Source: GCA-2720975 sp964467985
GTDB lineage: Bacteria > Planctomycetota > UBA1135 > GCA-002686595
Assembly (NCBI GenBank): GCA_964467985.1
Contig: CAYXTP010000005.1
Span: 124,001 to 188,000 of the forward strand
Reading direction: 5' to 3'
DNA length: 64,000 nucleotides
In this document: in pieces, positions 36,348 to 45,528 of the stretch
Position numbering within the stretch: position 1 is the first letter of the stretch
Layout of the letters: each line of letters opens with the position of its first letter
Made by a program: the position numbers and the translations under genes
Notes under the pieces: generated by a model
The model's database searches: none
Told to the model about the DNA's origin: nothing
The model's input: the letters and a program-made list of their open reading frames with translations, nothing else

Positions 36348-37724
36348 ATGGAGTTGCACGGACCCCCACAAACGGAATCCCGTTCTGGGGCGCCAGCTCG
36401 CGTTGCCGGTCTCAATATGGACAGCCTCTCTCCACGTTTGAAGGCAGCGATGGATCGCCTGGACGCTCGCATCAACTGGGAGCGTCTAGATCGAGGGGCC
36501 ATGCGCATGGATCTTGGACCCATGAGTGACCTGACAAGTCGCCTTGGGAACCCACAGGCCGCATATCGCAGCGTGCATGTGGGTGGCACGAAGGGCAAGG
36601 GGTCAGTCGCCAGCTTGATCGGCGTCAGCCTGGAAGCCGCGGGAATGCGCACCGGGCGTTACGGCTCGCCCCACGTGCAGCGTGTCACGGAGCGAGTCAC
36701 AATCGCTGGCCGGGAAGTGCGAGATGACGTTTTGGCGGAGGGCATTGAACTTGCGCTCGACGCGCAGGCCGGTGCCCAGCAAGACGAAACGCCGGCTGCG
36801 GCTGCCACGTGGTTCGACCTGATGACGGCTGCCGCTTTTGTGGCCATGCGCCGCGAGCAGGTCGAGGTGGCCGTAGTAGAAGTCGGCCTGGGAGGACGCT
36901 TGGACTCCACCAACGTGTTGGATCCCGCCCTGTGCGTCTTGACGAACATCGATTTGGAACACACCGACGTGCTGGGACAAACACGCGAGGCGATCGCGGC
37001 CGAGAAGGCTGGGATTCTCAAAGCGGGCACCCCATGTGTCAGCGCGGTCGGTTGCAGTTCAGGAACCCTGGAGGCTGGAGCGGCGCAAGTCATTGCCGAC
37101 CGAGCCTCGCAGCTGGGTGTCGACCTGTCCCACCCTGAACCAGCCGAAGGTCTGACGCCCACGAATGAGGGGCTGGCACGCCGCAGCCTTGATTCCCTGG
37201 GCGAGGCGGGCTGGAAGGGCGCTGACGGTCGCCCCATCGGAGGGCACCTGTTGCAAAGCGAGACGGCCCTCGCCGCACGCTTGCCCGGGCGCCTAGAAAG
37301 GAGGGGCCTGCAGGGGGTACCCGTGGTGCTGGACGGTGCCCACGTACCTTCCAGTCTGTCGGCCGTGTTGGAGGAACTCCGGGCAGACCGGGATCTGCAG
37401 GGCTCCTGCCACCCGGTTCTTTCTTTGGCGCGGGACAAGGACGCGCGCGGCATGCTCAAGGTGCTCAGGGGTCATGCCGATAGGCTGGTGTGCACCTCTG
37501 TCGAGAGCGGCCGCCATTGGCCCGCAGACGAGTTGGCGGGCATCGCCCGTGAGCTCGGATTCGAAGCCATGGCCGAACCCGATGCGAGCGTGGCTCTTGC
37601 CGCAGCGATGGCGAGGGTGGGTACCGACGGATGGGTCCTTGTCACGGGGTCCCTGTACCTCGTCGGGGCTCTGCGACCGTCGCTCCCAACACCATGCTCA
37701 CCCTCTGCTCCGACCTCTTCCTGA
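36348..37724 (+). CDS. folC: Folylpolyglutamate synthase / dihydrofolate synthase
   Basis: 458 residues (or 435 from the ATG at 36417, which starts MDSLSPRLKAAMD and fits the family better). It adds glutamate to dihydropteroate or tetrahydrofolate in the cytoplasm. Mur-ligase features are the P-loop VHVGGTKGKGSVASLIG, GRYGSPHVQRVTERVTI, VEVGLGGRLDSTNVL, LTNIDLEHTDVLGQTREAIA, and VVLDGAHVPSSLSAVLEELR in the C-terminal domain. It ends GSLYLVGALRP, as in the family. The 3' end overlaps the next gene by 31 bases. Confidence 0.93.
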   Translation: MELHGPPQTESRSGAPARVAGLNMDSLSPRLKAAMDRLDARINWERLDRGAMRMDLGPMSDLTSRLGNPQAAYRSVHVGGTKGKGSVASLIGVSLEAAGMRTGRYGSPHVQRVTERVTIAGREVRDDVLAEGIELALDAQAGAQQDETPAAAATWFDLMTAAAFVAMRREQVEVAVVEVGLGGRLDSTNVLDPALCVLTNIDLEHTDVLGQTREAIAAEKAGILKAGTPCVSAVGCSSGTLEAGAAQVIADRASQLGVDLSHPEPAEGLTPTNEGLARRSLDSLGEAGWKGADGRPIGGHLLQSETALAARLPGRLERRGLQGVPVVLDGAHVPSSLSAVLEELRADRDLQGSCHPVLSLARDKDARGMLKVLRGHADRLVCTSVESGRHWPADELAGIARELGFEAMAEPDASVALAAAMARVGTDGWVLVTGSLYLVGALRPSLPTPCSPSAPTSS

Positions 37725-38203
37725 CGGACGCCTTCCTGATCAAGGGCAGCGTTGAGAACAAGTACACGCGTCTGTCCAAAATGTTGGACGAGCACCGCAA
37801 GACTTTCATGCGCATTCGCGACGTGACCTTGATCGACCTCAACTCACGGGAGCGGATCCAGACGCCTTTGCTGCACATGAACGTGGACGAGGTGCTCCTG
37901 GCCCACGAGTTCTTGGATGAAGCGGGCGACGCTAGCCGCGCGCAGCTTGCCAGCGACCAGGAAGAGGATCTAAAGAACGTGCGAGTCTTCTACACGGGCA
38001 ATTTGAATGTGGAAGTGGGTGGCGCAATCCTCCCCAACTCCTACGAAGTCGGCGACTCATCCTCGCGCCGCTTCTTTGTCATGCGCAACCCCAAACTGCG
38101 CGGCTTCAAGGATCACGGAGATCAGGATCTGGCGGGGTTGCACGACCTGCCCTATGCAATCCTGAACAAGTTCCGGTTGTCGTACATCTACGACTTCAAC
38201 TAG
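37694..38203 (+). CDS. Conserved-looking cytoplasmic protein of unknown function
   Basis: 169 residues from the ATG at 37694, inside the end of folC. No signal or membrane segment. It begins MLTLCSDLFLTDAFLIKGSV and contains MRIRDVTLIDLNSRERIQTP, LLHMNVDEVLLAHEFLDEAG and a final LPYAILNKFRLSYIYDF. The alternating beta pattern with few charged loops resembles a small barrel, but no family was recognised. Tight overlap with folC suggests co-translation. Confidence 0.8.
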   Translation: MLTLCSDLFLTDAFLIKGSVENKYTRLSKMLDEHRKTFMRIRDVTLIDLNSRERIQTPLLHMNVDEVLLAHEFLDEAGDASRAQLASDQEEDLKNVRVFYTGNLNVEVGGAILPNSYEVGDSSSRRFFVMRNPKLRGFKDHGDQDLAGLHDLPYAILNKFRLSYIYDFN

Positions 38204-38249
38204 CCGGTCGACGCTTGACGGACCTCGCAGGCTGAACGACCATGCGTAC

Positions 38250-38672
38250 GTGAGGGGCCGTTCCAAACAGCATGTGTGGCTGGTGCGTTTTGCCGTGTGC
38301 ATTCCAATTGTCTGGCTGGTCCTGGGTCTAAGTCTGGATCCCGACCCACGCGGGTTCGGGACCCATGAGCAATTGGGTCTGTCCGCCTGTTACGCGCGAG
38401 AGTGGTTGGGTGTTCCCTGTCCCACATGTGGCGTGACCACGGCGTCAGTCTTGTTGTTGCACGGCCACCCACTGGACTCATTTCAAAACCAGCCCTTTGG
38501 TCTCTTGCTTGTGCTAGGCAGCTTGGCGTTCAGCCTGCAGGTATGGATCGCTCACCGTCGCGGGCAAGACGCATTTGCGAGCCTCATGGAGTCGAGCGGA
38601 AGGCGCTGGGCTCGCGCGTTCGTCGTCGGTCTGCTCTTCGGCTGGGCCTGGAGCGTGCTACTGCGGGCCTAG
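38250..38672 (+). CDS. DUF2752 membrane protein
   Basis: 140 residues from a GTG at 38250. Three hydrophobic stretches, with the family hallmark LGVPCPTCGVTTASVLLLHG after the first helix; the C-P-x-C-G-x-T motif is diagnostic. Function is unknown. A basic N-terminus (MRGRSKQHVW) suggests an N-in orientation. It converges with rsgA across 27 bases. Confidence 0.88.
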   Translation: MRGRSKQHVWLVRFAVCIPIVWLVLGLSLDPDPRGFGTHEQLGLSACYAREWLGVPCPTCGVTTASVLLLHGHPLDSFQNQPFGLLLVLGSLAFSLQVWIAHRRGQDAFASLMESSGRRWARAFVVGLLFGWAWSVLLRA

Positions 38673-38699
38673 CACAGTGGACGCATTCCCGTAGCCGAC

Positions 38700-39665
38700 T
38701 CAGAGCGGCTCCTCGACACTGGCGTCGTACGCGTTGTCCGGATCGATTTCGTCCAACATTTCCAAGTAGCTTGCATAACGCGAAGCCGCCAGCTCTTCGC
38801 GATCCACGGCGTCGAACACTGAGCAGTCCGGTTCGTGGTCGTGGCTGCATCCGTCGAAATGGCACTTGTCTTGGTAGCGTTTGAACTCGGGAAAGAGGTC
38901 GGGCAAGACGTTGCGTTTCAAGTTGTGCAAACGGAAGACGCGGATGCCGGGCGTGTCCACCACCAAGCCTCCCATCTCGAGCGGTATCAGCTGTGAGAAG
39001 CTCGTCGTGTGTTTGCCTTGTTTCCAGTAGGAGCTGATCTTGCCCTCACGCAGCTTGAGTCCCGGCTGAATGGCGTTGATCAAAGTGGACTTACCTGCTC
39101 CCGAGGGTCCGTACAGGACGGACACTCGATCCCGCATGCGGTCCTTGAGTGTCTCGACCCCACGCCCGTCTGTGGCGCACGTTTCGATCACCTCGATCGG
39201 CACCGCTTCGTAAGTTCGGCGGATCTGCTCGATCTCATTCCCGCGCGCGATGTCGATCTTGTTGAGTACCAAAATCACGGGGATCTCATGCCAGACACAA
39301 GCGGCCAAGATGCGGTCGGTGCGATTGCTGGAGAAGCCTGGACTCTTGACCGAGCCGACGATGAATAGCTGATCTGCGTTGGCCACCAGAATCTGCTCGC
39401 GCGGGTCATGGGAAGAGGCCGTGCGACCCAGGTAGTTGCGCCGCTCGTGCACGCTCTCGATCGCCACCGGATCCCCTTCTCGGGTGACCTCAACGAAATC
39501 TCCGACGGCGATCGGGTTCTTGCACCCCTGCAGATCCTCGAATAGATGGCCGCGTGGAGCGGCATGCACGACCCCCGCTTCCACCTGCACGTGGCATACC
39601 TTGGCATCCACGCGTAGCACGCGGCCTCGCTCAGTCAATTGGTCAGCACCATCCATAGTGGTCAC
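38700..39665 (-). CDS. rsgA: Small ribosomal subunit maturation GTPase RsgA
   Basis: Circularly permuted GTPase checking late 30S assembly. 321 residues from the GTG at 39665; the ATG at 39656 is the alternative. An OB-fold is seen near the start (GRVLRVDAKVCHVQVEAGVV). The G motifs are permuted as expected: NKID (G4) precedes GPSGAGKSTL (G1) and DTPG (G3). The zinc-binding tail is KCHFDGCSHDHEPDC. Divergent from the SpoU methyltransferase gene, with a shared TATATA in between. Confidence 0.97.
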   Translation of the reverse strand: MTTMDGADQLTERGRVLRVDAKVCHVQVEAGVVHAAPRGHLFEDLQGCKNPIAVGDFVEVTREGDPVAIESVHERRNYLGRTASSHDPREQILVANADQLFIVGSVKSPGFSSNRTDRILAACVWHEIPVILVLNKIDIARGNEIEQIRRTYEAVPIEVIETCATDGRGVETLKDRMRDRVSVLYGPSGAGKSTLINAIQPGLKLREGKISSYWKQGKHTTSFSQLIPLEMGGLVVDTPGIRVFRLHNLKRNVLPDLFPEFKRYQDKCHFDGCSHDHEPDCSVFDAVDREELAASRYASYLEMLDEIDPDNAYDASVEEPL

Positions 39666-39671
39666 CCATGC

Positions 39672-39679
39672 TATATAAC
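39672..39679. promoter_or_regulatory. Shared -10 region (TATATAAC) of divergent rsgA and methyltransferase genes
   Basis: TATATA at 39672-39677 is palindromic, and TATAAC follows at 39674-39679. On the minus strand it ends six bases before the rsgA GTG at 39665. On the plus strand TATAAC ends six bases before the ATG at 39686. Neither gene has a Shine-Dalgarno; both may be leaderless from one bidirectional element. Confidence 0.45.
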
Positions 39680-39685
39680 AGGCCC

Positions 39686-40459
39686 ATGGGCGCCGATGGG
39701 CAGATCATCCGTTCGCGTTCGAACGCGGGCCTAAAACGACTGCGTGCCGTGTTGGCCGGGCGGGAGCGCGGGCTTTTGGTCCTAGAGGGTGAGAAGCTCG
39801 TACGCGACGTCATTGACCAAGGGGGCCCGTTAGAGAGCCTCTTTGTCTGCGCCGAGCGACCCGAACTCCTGGAGTCACTCGGTGTCGCCGGCACACTCGT
39901 CGAATCCGAGTTGCTACAGCAGGCGAGTGGCCTCAAGACCTCGCCGGGAGTGATGGCGTTGGCGCCAGTCCCCCGGTCACTCACCTTCGATCAGCTTGAC
40001 CTCGATCACGACCCCCTCCTGCTCGTCGTTGACGGCGTCGCGGATCCGGGCAACCTGGGGGCTCTGGCCAGGTCTGCAGAGGCGGCAGGTGCGCGGGCAA
40101 TGGTGATCATTGCGGGTGGCACCAGTCCTTGGAATTCAAGGGCCGTGCGCGGGTCCATGGGCAGTGTCTTGCGTCTGCCCGTCGTGCTTGCGGACAAGGC
40201 GCCCGAGGTGGGAGCACAGTTGCATCGACTCGGATTCCGACAGGCCATGGCTGCCACGCGCGGCGGTGCGACGCCCGGTAGCTACGACTGGTCGGGACCC
40301 TTGGCCCTTTGGGTGGGACCGGAGACGGGGGCCCGCCCCAACAGCGGTCACGATCTCGATCCCATCACGATTCCCATGGCGAGCAGCGTCGAGTCCCTCA
40401 ACTTGGGAGTGGCCCTGTCTCTGCTCCTGTTCAGCGCAGGGCGGGTGGAGCAACCGTGA
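39686..40459 (+). CDS. SpoU/TrmH-family RNA 2'-O-methyltransferase
   Basis: 257 residues from the ATG at 39686; six residues could be added upstream. The N-terminal substrate-binding domain includes RSRSNAGLKRLRAVLAGRER, LVLEGEKLVRDVIDQGG and SGLKTSPGVMALAPVPRSL. The knot-forming catalytic domain has DPGNLGALARSAEAAGA (motif 1), WVGPETGARP in place of the common GxExxG motif 2, and IPMASSVESLNLGVALSLLL (motif 3). Altered motif 2 is seen in some members. The target is probably rRNA or tRNA ribose. Overlaps rarA by four bases (GTGA). Confidence 0.92.
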   Translation: MGADGQIIRSRSNAGLKRLRAVLAGRERGLLVLEGEKLVRDVIDQGGPLESLFVCAERPELLESLGVAGTLVESELLQQASGLKTSPGVMALAPVPRSLTFDQLDLDHDPLLLVVDGVADPGNLGALARSAEAAGARAMVIIAGGTSPWNSRAVRGSMGSVLRLPVVLADKAPEVGAQLHRLGFRQAMAATRGGATPGSYDWSGPLALWVGPETGARPNSGHDLDPITIPMASSVESLNLGVALSLLLFSAGRVEQP

Positions 40460-41730
40460 AAGAGCTTTTCGAGGTGCCGCCGGATCCAGGCTTCGACCCT
40501 CTCGACCTCGCTGCTGAGGACGCTCCTCTTGCCGATCGCATGCGTCCGCGCGGCCTGGAACAATTCGTGGGCCAGCGACATCTGGTCGAAGAGGGCCGCG
40601 TGCTCACCCAGGCCCTGGCCGGAGACCTCAATCAAAGCCTGATTCTGTGGGGTCCACCAGGCGTAGGCAAAACGACCCTAGCGCGCCTGATCGCGGCCAA
40701 GACCGACTGCCGCTTCGTGCCCTACTCCGCGGTCCTCTCGGGCATCAAGGAGATCAAGGGCGTCATGTCCGTGGCGGAAGCAGAGCGCAAGCGCAACGGG
40801 ACGCGCACGCTGCTGTTTGTGGATGAGATTCACCGCTTCAACAAGGCACAGCAGGACGCGTTTCTGCCCTACGTGGAGCGTGGAGACATCCTCTTGGTTG
40901 GCGCAACCACCGAAAACCCATCGTTTGAAGTGATCTCGGCCCTGCTTTCGCGCTGCAGGGTCCTGCAGCTCGAACCGCTGGCGCCCGAGGAAGTCGTCGA
41001 CCTCTTGAGTCGGGCACTCGACGACCCCCGAGGACTCGACGGTCAGTTGCAAGTCGCCCCCGAACAACTGCTTCGCATCGCCCATGCGACAGACGGCGAC
41101 GGACGCCGTGCATTGACTCTGTTGGAGACCGCAGCGGCGATGGCCCAGACAGAGAGCTTAAGCGACGAGTCACTTAGCGATGCGCTACAGCGCAAGCACC
41201 TGCACTACGACAAGAGCGGTGAAGAGCACTACAACCTGATTTCTGCCCTGCACAAGAGCGTCCGCAATAGTGACGAGAACGCCACCCTCTACTGGCTGGC
41301 GCGCATGATGGAAGCGGGTGAAGACGGCCAGTACATCGCGCGACGCCTGATTCGCATGGCGAGCGAGGACATTGGCCTGGCCGACCCCTTTGCCCTGCGC
41401 ATCACCCTCGATGCGGCCGAGGCTTTCGGCCGACTGGGGTACCCGGAAGGCAAGCTGGCGCTCGTGCAGGCCGCGGTCTATCTGGCTCGAGCCCCCAAGG
41501 ACAACGCCCTCTACACGGGTCTTGGGAAGGCAGAGAAGGATGTGCAGCGAACAGCGGCGGAGCCCGTTCCACGCCACCTGCGGAATGCTGTTACGGACCT
41601 CATGAAGGAGGCAGGCTACGGCGAGGGCTATCGGTACGCCCATGACGATCCCGAGGCCAAGGATGAAATGACCTGCTTGCCTCCCTCTCTCGAGCAGAGG
41701 AATTACCTAGGTCCACAAGAGCGCGGCTAG
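40456..41730 (+). CDS. rarA: Replication-associated recombination protein RarA (MgsA) AAA ATPase
   Basis: 424 residues from the GTG overlapping the methyltransferase stop. An AAA+ clamp-loader-like ATPase acting at stalled replication forks. Walker A is WGPPGVGKTTLARLIA, Walker B LLFVDEIHRFNKAQQDAFLP, sensor 1 VGATTENPSFEVISALLSR. The C-terminal tetramerisation domain contains SDENATLYWLARMMEAGEDG and IRMASEDIGLADPFALR, both typical of RarA. The 3' end overlaps recD2 by four bases, convergently. Confidence 0.96.
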   Translation: MKELFEVPPDPGFDPLDLAAEDAPLADRMRPRGLEQFVGQRHLVEEGRVLTQALAGDLNQSLILWGPPGVGKTTLARLIAAKTDCRFVPYSAVLSGIKEIKGVMSVAEAERKRNGTRTLLFVDEIHRFNKAQQDAFLPYVERGDILLVGATTENPSFEVISALLSRCRVLQLEPLAPEEVVDLLSRALDDPRGLDGQLQVAPEQLLRIAHATDGDGRRALTLLETAAAMAQTESLSDESLSDALQRKHLHYDKSGEEHYNLISALHKSVRNSDENATLYWLARMMEAGEDGQYIARRLIRMASEDIGLADPFALRITLDAAEAFGRLGYPEGKLALVQAAVYLARAPKDNALYTGLGKAEKDVQRTAAEPVPRHLRNAVTDLMKEAGYGEGYRYAHDDPEAKDEMTCLPPSLEQRNYLGPQERG

Positions 41731-44033
41731 TCCGGCACGCAGTTCACAAGCCGGTCGGCCAGCGCACTGTGTCGATCAATTCGTCGCGTGTTCTCGATGG
41801 CTCTGGCGAGTGCCCGGCGCGAACCCACCAAAATGACCATGCGCTGAGCTCGCGTCACGGCGGTATAGAGCAGGTTGCGCTGCAACATCACAGCGTGCTG
41901 CCTGACAAGCGGCATGACGACCACCGGGAACTCGCCTCCCTGGCTGCGGTGCACGGTGATCGCAAAGGCCGGTTTCAATTGGGAGAGCTCTGCACCGCTG
42001 TAGACCACATCCTGTTCGGGATAGCGAACGGTCACGACGCCGTCACTCGAGACGCTGTGAATCACACCCATGTCGCCGTTGAAGACTTCCTTTTCATAGT
42101 CATTGCGCGTGTGGATCACCCGGTCGCCCGTGCGCCAGCGTTGTTCACCGCGAATGACTTCGCGACCCCCGATGCCCTGGGCTTCGCGCAACCGATCATT
42201 GAGGGCGTCCACTCCACACTCACCGCGGTACATCGGGGCGATGACCTGTACGTCTTGCGTCCAGTCAATCCCAAAGCGCTCCGCGAGCCGGCGAGTGACC
42301 ACGTCGATGAGCAGCTTGGCGGTGGCCCCCTCTTCATCACTCGCAAAGAGGAAGAAGTCGGTTTCCTCGGGATTGGCATCCCCAAGCTCGGGCATCTCGC
42401 CCTCTAGAATGCGGTGCGCGTTACGCACGATCAGGCTCTGCGCGGCCTGGCGGTAGATGTGCGTGAGGCGTGCTGTAGGCACGGCGCCGGAGTCCAGCAG
42501 GTCGCGCAGGACGTTGCCGGGTCCCACCGAGGGCAGCTGGTTTGGATCGCCAACCAGGACCAGCCGTGTGCCCGTGCTCAGGGCCTTGAACAGGTGATGG
42601 GCGAGCACGATGTCGAGCATTGAAATCTCGTCAACGATGACAAGGTCCGCCTTGAGGGGCTTGTCCGTCCCGTGTGCAAAGCCACCTTCGGTGGCATCAA
42701 ACCCTAATAGACGATGGATGGTGGTCGCTGGGCGGCCCGTGGCCTCACTCAGTCGCTTGGCCGCACGACCGGTGGGTGAGGCGAGTCTGAGCTTGGCTCC
42801 GGCGGCCTCGGCCAAGTTGGCCACGAAGCGGATGATGGTCGTCTTGCCGACTCCGGGTCCACCCGTGAGAAGGGCCACGGGTTGGCTGAGTAGGGTCAAC
42901 ACGGCCTCGCGTTGGCCGGAGTGCATTTCGAGCTGCCCCTCGTCCTCGGCAGCTTGTAGGGCCTCGGCATTGGCGAGCGCCGAGCATGGTCCTTCTGTCA
43001 GCAGCTTGCGGATACTGCGCGCGGCACCAACCTCACTGGTGTGCAAGTGTGGAAGGTAGACGGGGTCGACGCCCGTTTCTTCTGAGAAGGCTTCCTCATC
43101 GACGACGAGGTCTCCCTCACGCACCAGGCTCCCAAGGGCATCCTCAAAGGGTCCATCCGGTGTAGTTACCCGCAGTAGCTCTCGAGCATCGTTCACGAGC
43201 TGCGCCCGGGCCAAAAACGAATGCCCATCGTCGGCCGCGCGATCGAGCGCGTGCACAAGTGCCGCGCTCAACCGGCGCGCATCGTCATCCTCAAGTCCTA
43301 GCTGTTCGGCCACGCGGTCGGCGATCACAAAACCCAACCCTGGTACGCGCATCAGCCCGTAGGGGTTGTCACGAACCTGGGTCTCACATCCCGGTCCCAA
43401 GCGGGTCATGGCCGCCTGTGCCTGGATTGGACCCAAGCCGACCCCATGCAAGAAGGCCAGGGTTTCGTGCAGCTCGGTCTGAGCGATGACCGCCTCGCGC
43501 AGGGTCGCTGCGACCCCGGGCTTCAGCCCCTTGATTCCCACCAAGCAGTTCTCTTCCTCCACGATGCGACTCAGCGTGTCGGAACCCAGGTGGCGGACGA
43601 TGCGGGATGCCAGGGCCTTGCCCACGCCCGGGAAGGCCTTGGAAGCCAGGTAGCGCTCAAGGCCCGGCGGATCCACGGGGACCAGCGGCTGCAAGACTTC
43701 AAACTCGAACTGGTTGCCGTGTGAGGCGTGTCGGCCCCAGATCCCGAGCATTCTGACCCGCGCGCCCTCCATGGGATGAGCCCAGCGGCCGACGGCTGTG
43801 AGGCGCGTCGGTGCGAACAACTCTTCGCTCTCGGGGATGTCGTAACCCTCTTCCGGGACTAGCTTTAGAACCGTGTAGAGGCTCTCTTCGTCATGGTAGG
43901 TGATGAGGTCGACCTGTCCCTGCAGGGGCACCCCTTGGTCTGGGTATGCACCCCGGGGGAACCCGGAACCGCCCTTTTGACTGGGATTCTGCACCTGGGT
44001 AGCAGAATGGCAGCACCTGCAGTGGATTTCCAC
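41727..44033 (-). CDS. recD2: RecD2-type DNA helicase
   Basis: Up to 768 residues; the family-like sequence begins at GVPLQGQVDLITYHDEESLY, so the real start may be the GTG at 43931 rather than the GTG at 44033. 5'-3' superfamily 1B helicase acting in repair, without RecB or RecC nearby. An OB-like N-terminus precedes helix-hairpin-helix repeats, then Walker A LLTGGPGVGKTTIIRFVANL, Walker B LVIVDEISMLDIVLAHHLFK, VLVGDPNQLPSVGPGNVLRD, and motif VI AITVHRSQGGEFPVVVMPL. Divergent from rpsU. Confidence 0.94.
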   Translation of the reverse strand: MEIHCRCCHSATQVQNPSQKGGSGFPRGAYPDQGVPLQGQVDLITYHDEESLYTVLKLVPEEGYDIPESEELFAPTRLTAVGRWAHPMEGARVRMLGIWGRHASHGNQFEFEVLQPLVPVDPPGLERYLASKAFPGVGKALASRIVRHLGSDTLSRIVEEENCLVGIKGLKPGVAATLREAVIAQTELHETLAFLHGVGLGPIQAQAAMTRLGPGCETQVRDNPYGLMRVPGLGFVIADRVAEQLGLEDDDARRLSAALVHALDRAADDGHSFLARAQLVNDARELLRVTTPDGPFEDALGSLVREGDLVVDEEAFSEETGVDPVYLPHLHTSEVGAARSIRKLLTEGPCSALANAEALQAAEDEGQLEMHSGQREAVLTLLSQPVALLTGGPGVGKTTIIRFVANLAEAAGAKLRLASPTGRAAKRLSEATGRPATTIHRLLGFDATEGGFAHGTDKPLKADLVIVDEISMLDIVLAHHLFKALSTGTRLVLVGDPNQLPSVGPGNVLRDLLDSGAVPTARLTHIYRQAAQSLIVRNAHRILEGEMPELGDANPEETDFFLFASDEEGATAKLLIDVVTRRLAERFGIDWTQDVQVIAPMYRGECGVDALNDRLREAQGIGGREVIRGEQRWRTGDRVIHTRNDYEKEVFNGDMGVIHSVSSDGVVTVRYPEQDVVYSGAELSQLKPAFAITVHRSQGGEFPVVVMPLVRQHAVMLQRNLLYTAVTRAQRMVILVGSRRALARAIENTRRIDRHSALADRLVNCVPD

Positions 44034-44142
44034 CCGTCCCTATGTCCAACGCCCCGCTTAGCGCTAAAGTGGTCGCCCACAAATTCGCACGGGCATCCCG
44101 CTCGCGCGCCCCGCAAACAAGGATATGGAAGGTTAGTCAGTC

Positions 44143-44376
44143 TTGATCAAGGTCGCCGTACGTTCGAACGAATCTCTGGAAGCCGCCCTGCGCCGCTTCA
44201 AGCGCCAGTGCAATTACAGCGGCATCTTCCGCATGGCCAGGGCTCGTACCTGGCATGAGAAGAGGTCGGACCGCCGCCGGCGCGAACGCCGCGAGCGTTT
44301 GCGTACGATCCAGAAGGCCACCCGCAAGAACGACCCGAACCGCCGCCGCCGTCGGCGTCGCACGGTAACGCGCTAG
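44143..44376 (+). CDS. rpsU: 30S ribosomal protein S21
   Basis: 77 residues starting at a TTG at 44143, chosen because GGAAGG (44127-44132) lies 10 bases upstream and no ATG or GTG gives the conserved N-terminus. S21 hallmarks: VAVRSNESLEAALRRFKRQC, then a very basic tail (RRRRERRERLRTIQKATRKN and a run of Arg). The C-terminal Arg-rich tail is longer than in E. coli. A strong intrinsic terminator follows 35 bases downstream. Upstream, 109 bases separate it from divergent recD2; TTAGCGCTAA (44058-44067) is a 10-base palindrome there. Confidence 0.96.
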   Translation: MIKVAVRSNESLEAALRRFKRQCNYSGIFRMARARTWHEKRSDRRRRERRERLRTIQKATRKNDPNRRRRRRRTVTR

Positions 44377-44411
44377 TCAAGCGCCTGACGGCCCACGGCC
44401 ACCCGCACACG

Positions 44412-44444
44412 AGGAGCTGCCCAGCAATGGACAGCTCCTTTTTT
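44412..44444 (+). terminator. Intrinsic terminator after rpsU
   Basis: AGGAGCTG (44412-44419) pairs with CAGCTCCT (44432-44439) around a 12-base loop, followed directly by six T. This is the only textbook intrinsic terminator seen in the window. It ends 14 bases before the pseudouridine synthase start. Confidence 0.88.
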
Positions 44445-44457
44445 CTTGTACCACCCC

Positions 44458-45528
44458 ATGGGTCTGCTTCCCAACGACCGCGATCTGACCGAACCGCCTG
44501 CGCAGATCGAGCTCGTCGTCGAAGCGAGCGATTACCGCGTCAAGGTCGCGGACCTCGTTCTGCGCTTGGACCACTTCCTCGCGGAACGCATCTCCTGGCG
44601 TTCCCGGAATTCCATCCAGAAACTGATCCGCGAGGGGTATGTGCTCGTGGACGCGGGATCTCCGGATCGTCCAGCAGGAAGAGACCCAGCATGTGTGGAG
44701 AAACGGCCAGGCCGCAAATTGCGTCATGGATCCCGGGTGATCGTGGTCATCCCCGAAGAGAACCGGCGTAGCTTTTCGGCGGATGCGATGGGCCCGATTG
44801 ACGTGCTCTTTGAGGACGAAGAGGTGCTTGTGGTGAACAAGCCCCCGCACGTCGCTGTGCATCCCGCGGGTCGCCATTACTCGGACACGCTGATCCAGCG
44901 CGTCCATGCGCACTTCAAGAATGAAATTCGGGCCGGGCAAATGGCTCCCCGTTTGTGTCACCGCCTCGATCGGGAAACCAGTGGCATTGTGCTGATCGCC
45001 AAACGACCCGCCTCCCACACACAAGTCATGGTTCAGTTCGAAGGGCGTCGGGTGGAGAAGGCCTACCAGGCCATCACTTGGGGAATTCCAACTCCGGGCG
45101 CAGGGTCACTGACAAGTGCCATCGGCCCAGCCAGAGCCAGCGCAGTGCGTCTGAAGATGGCGGTGCGGGCCGACGGCCTCGAGTCGCGCACGGACTACTC
45201 CGTCTTGGAAGAGATCTCCAGTGCAGGCCAGGACTACGCTCTCGTGCGTTGCGAGCTATTCACTGGGCGGCAGCACCAAATCCGCGTGCACCTGGCGGCC
45301 CATGGCCATCCCATCGTGGGTGACAAACTCTACGGCCCAGACGAGAGCTACTTTGCGCGCTCAATTGATGGTGACCTGACCGCAGGAGAGCTGGCCGAAC
45401 TGGAGCACGGCCGTCAGGCCCTGCACAACATGCGCTTGGTCTTTGAGAGCCCGGCGTCCGGTGAGATCGAGGTCACCTGTCCCCTGGCACCGGACCTGTC
45501 GGCTTTCCTCGATGCGCGCCGCCGATAG
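44458..45528 (+). CDS. RluA-family pseudouridine synthase with S4 domain
   Basis: 356 residues from the ATG at 44458. An S4 RNA-binding domain (about residues 30-110: VADLVLRLDHFLAERISWRS, NSIQKLIREGYVLVDAG) precedes the catalytic domain: VLVVNKPPHVAVHPAGRHYS, LCHRLDRETSGIVLIAKRPA (catalytic Asp), and FTGRQHQIRVHLAAHGHPIV. The family modifies rRNA or tRNA uridines; an RluD-like rRNA target is likely given the S4 domain, but unproven. The 3' end overlaps the convergent membrane protein gene by 56 bases. Confidence 0.94.
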   Translation: MGLLPNDRDLTEPPAQIELVVEASDYRVKVADLVLRLDHFLAERISWRSRNSIQKLIREGYVLVDAGSPDRPAGRDPACVEKRPGRKLRHGSRVIVVIPEENRRSFSADAMGPIDVLFEDEEVLVVNKPPHVAVHPAGRHYSDTLIQRVHAHFKNEIRAGQMAPRLCHRLDRETSGIVLIAKRPASHTQVMVQFEGRRVEKAYQAITWGIPTPGAGSLTSAIGPARASAVRLKMAVRADGLESRTDYSVLEEISSAGQDYALVRCELFTGRQHQIRVHLAAHGHPIVGDKLYGPDESYFARSIDGDLTAGELAELEHGRQALHNMRLVFESPASGEIEVTCPLAPDLSAFLDARRR

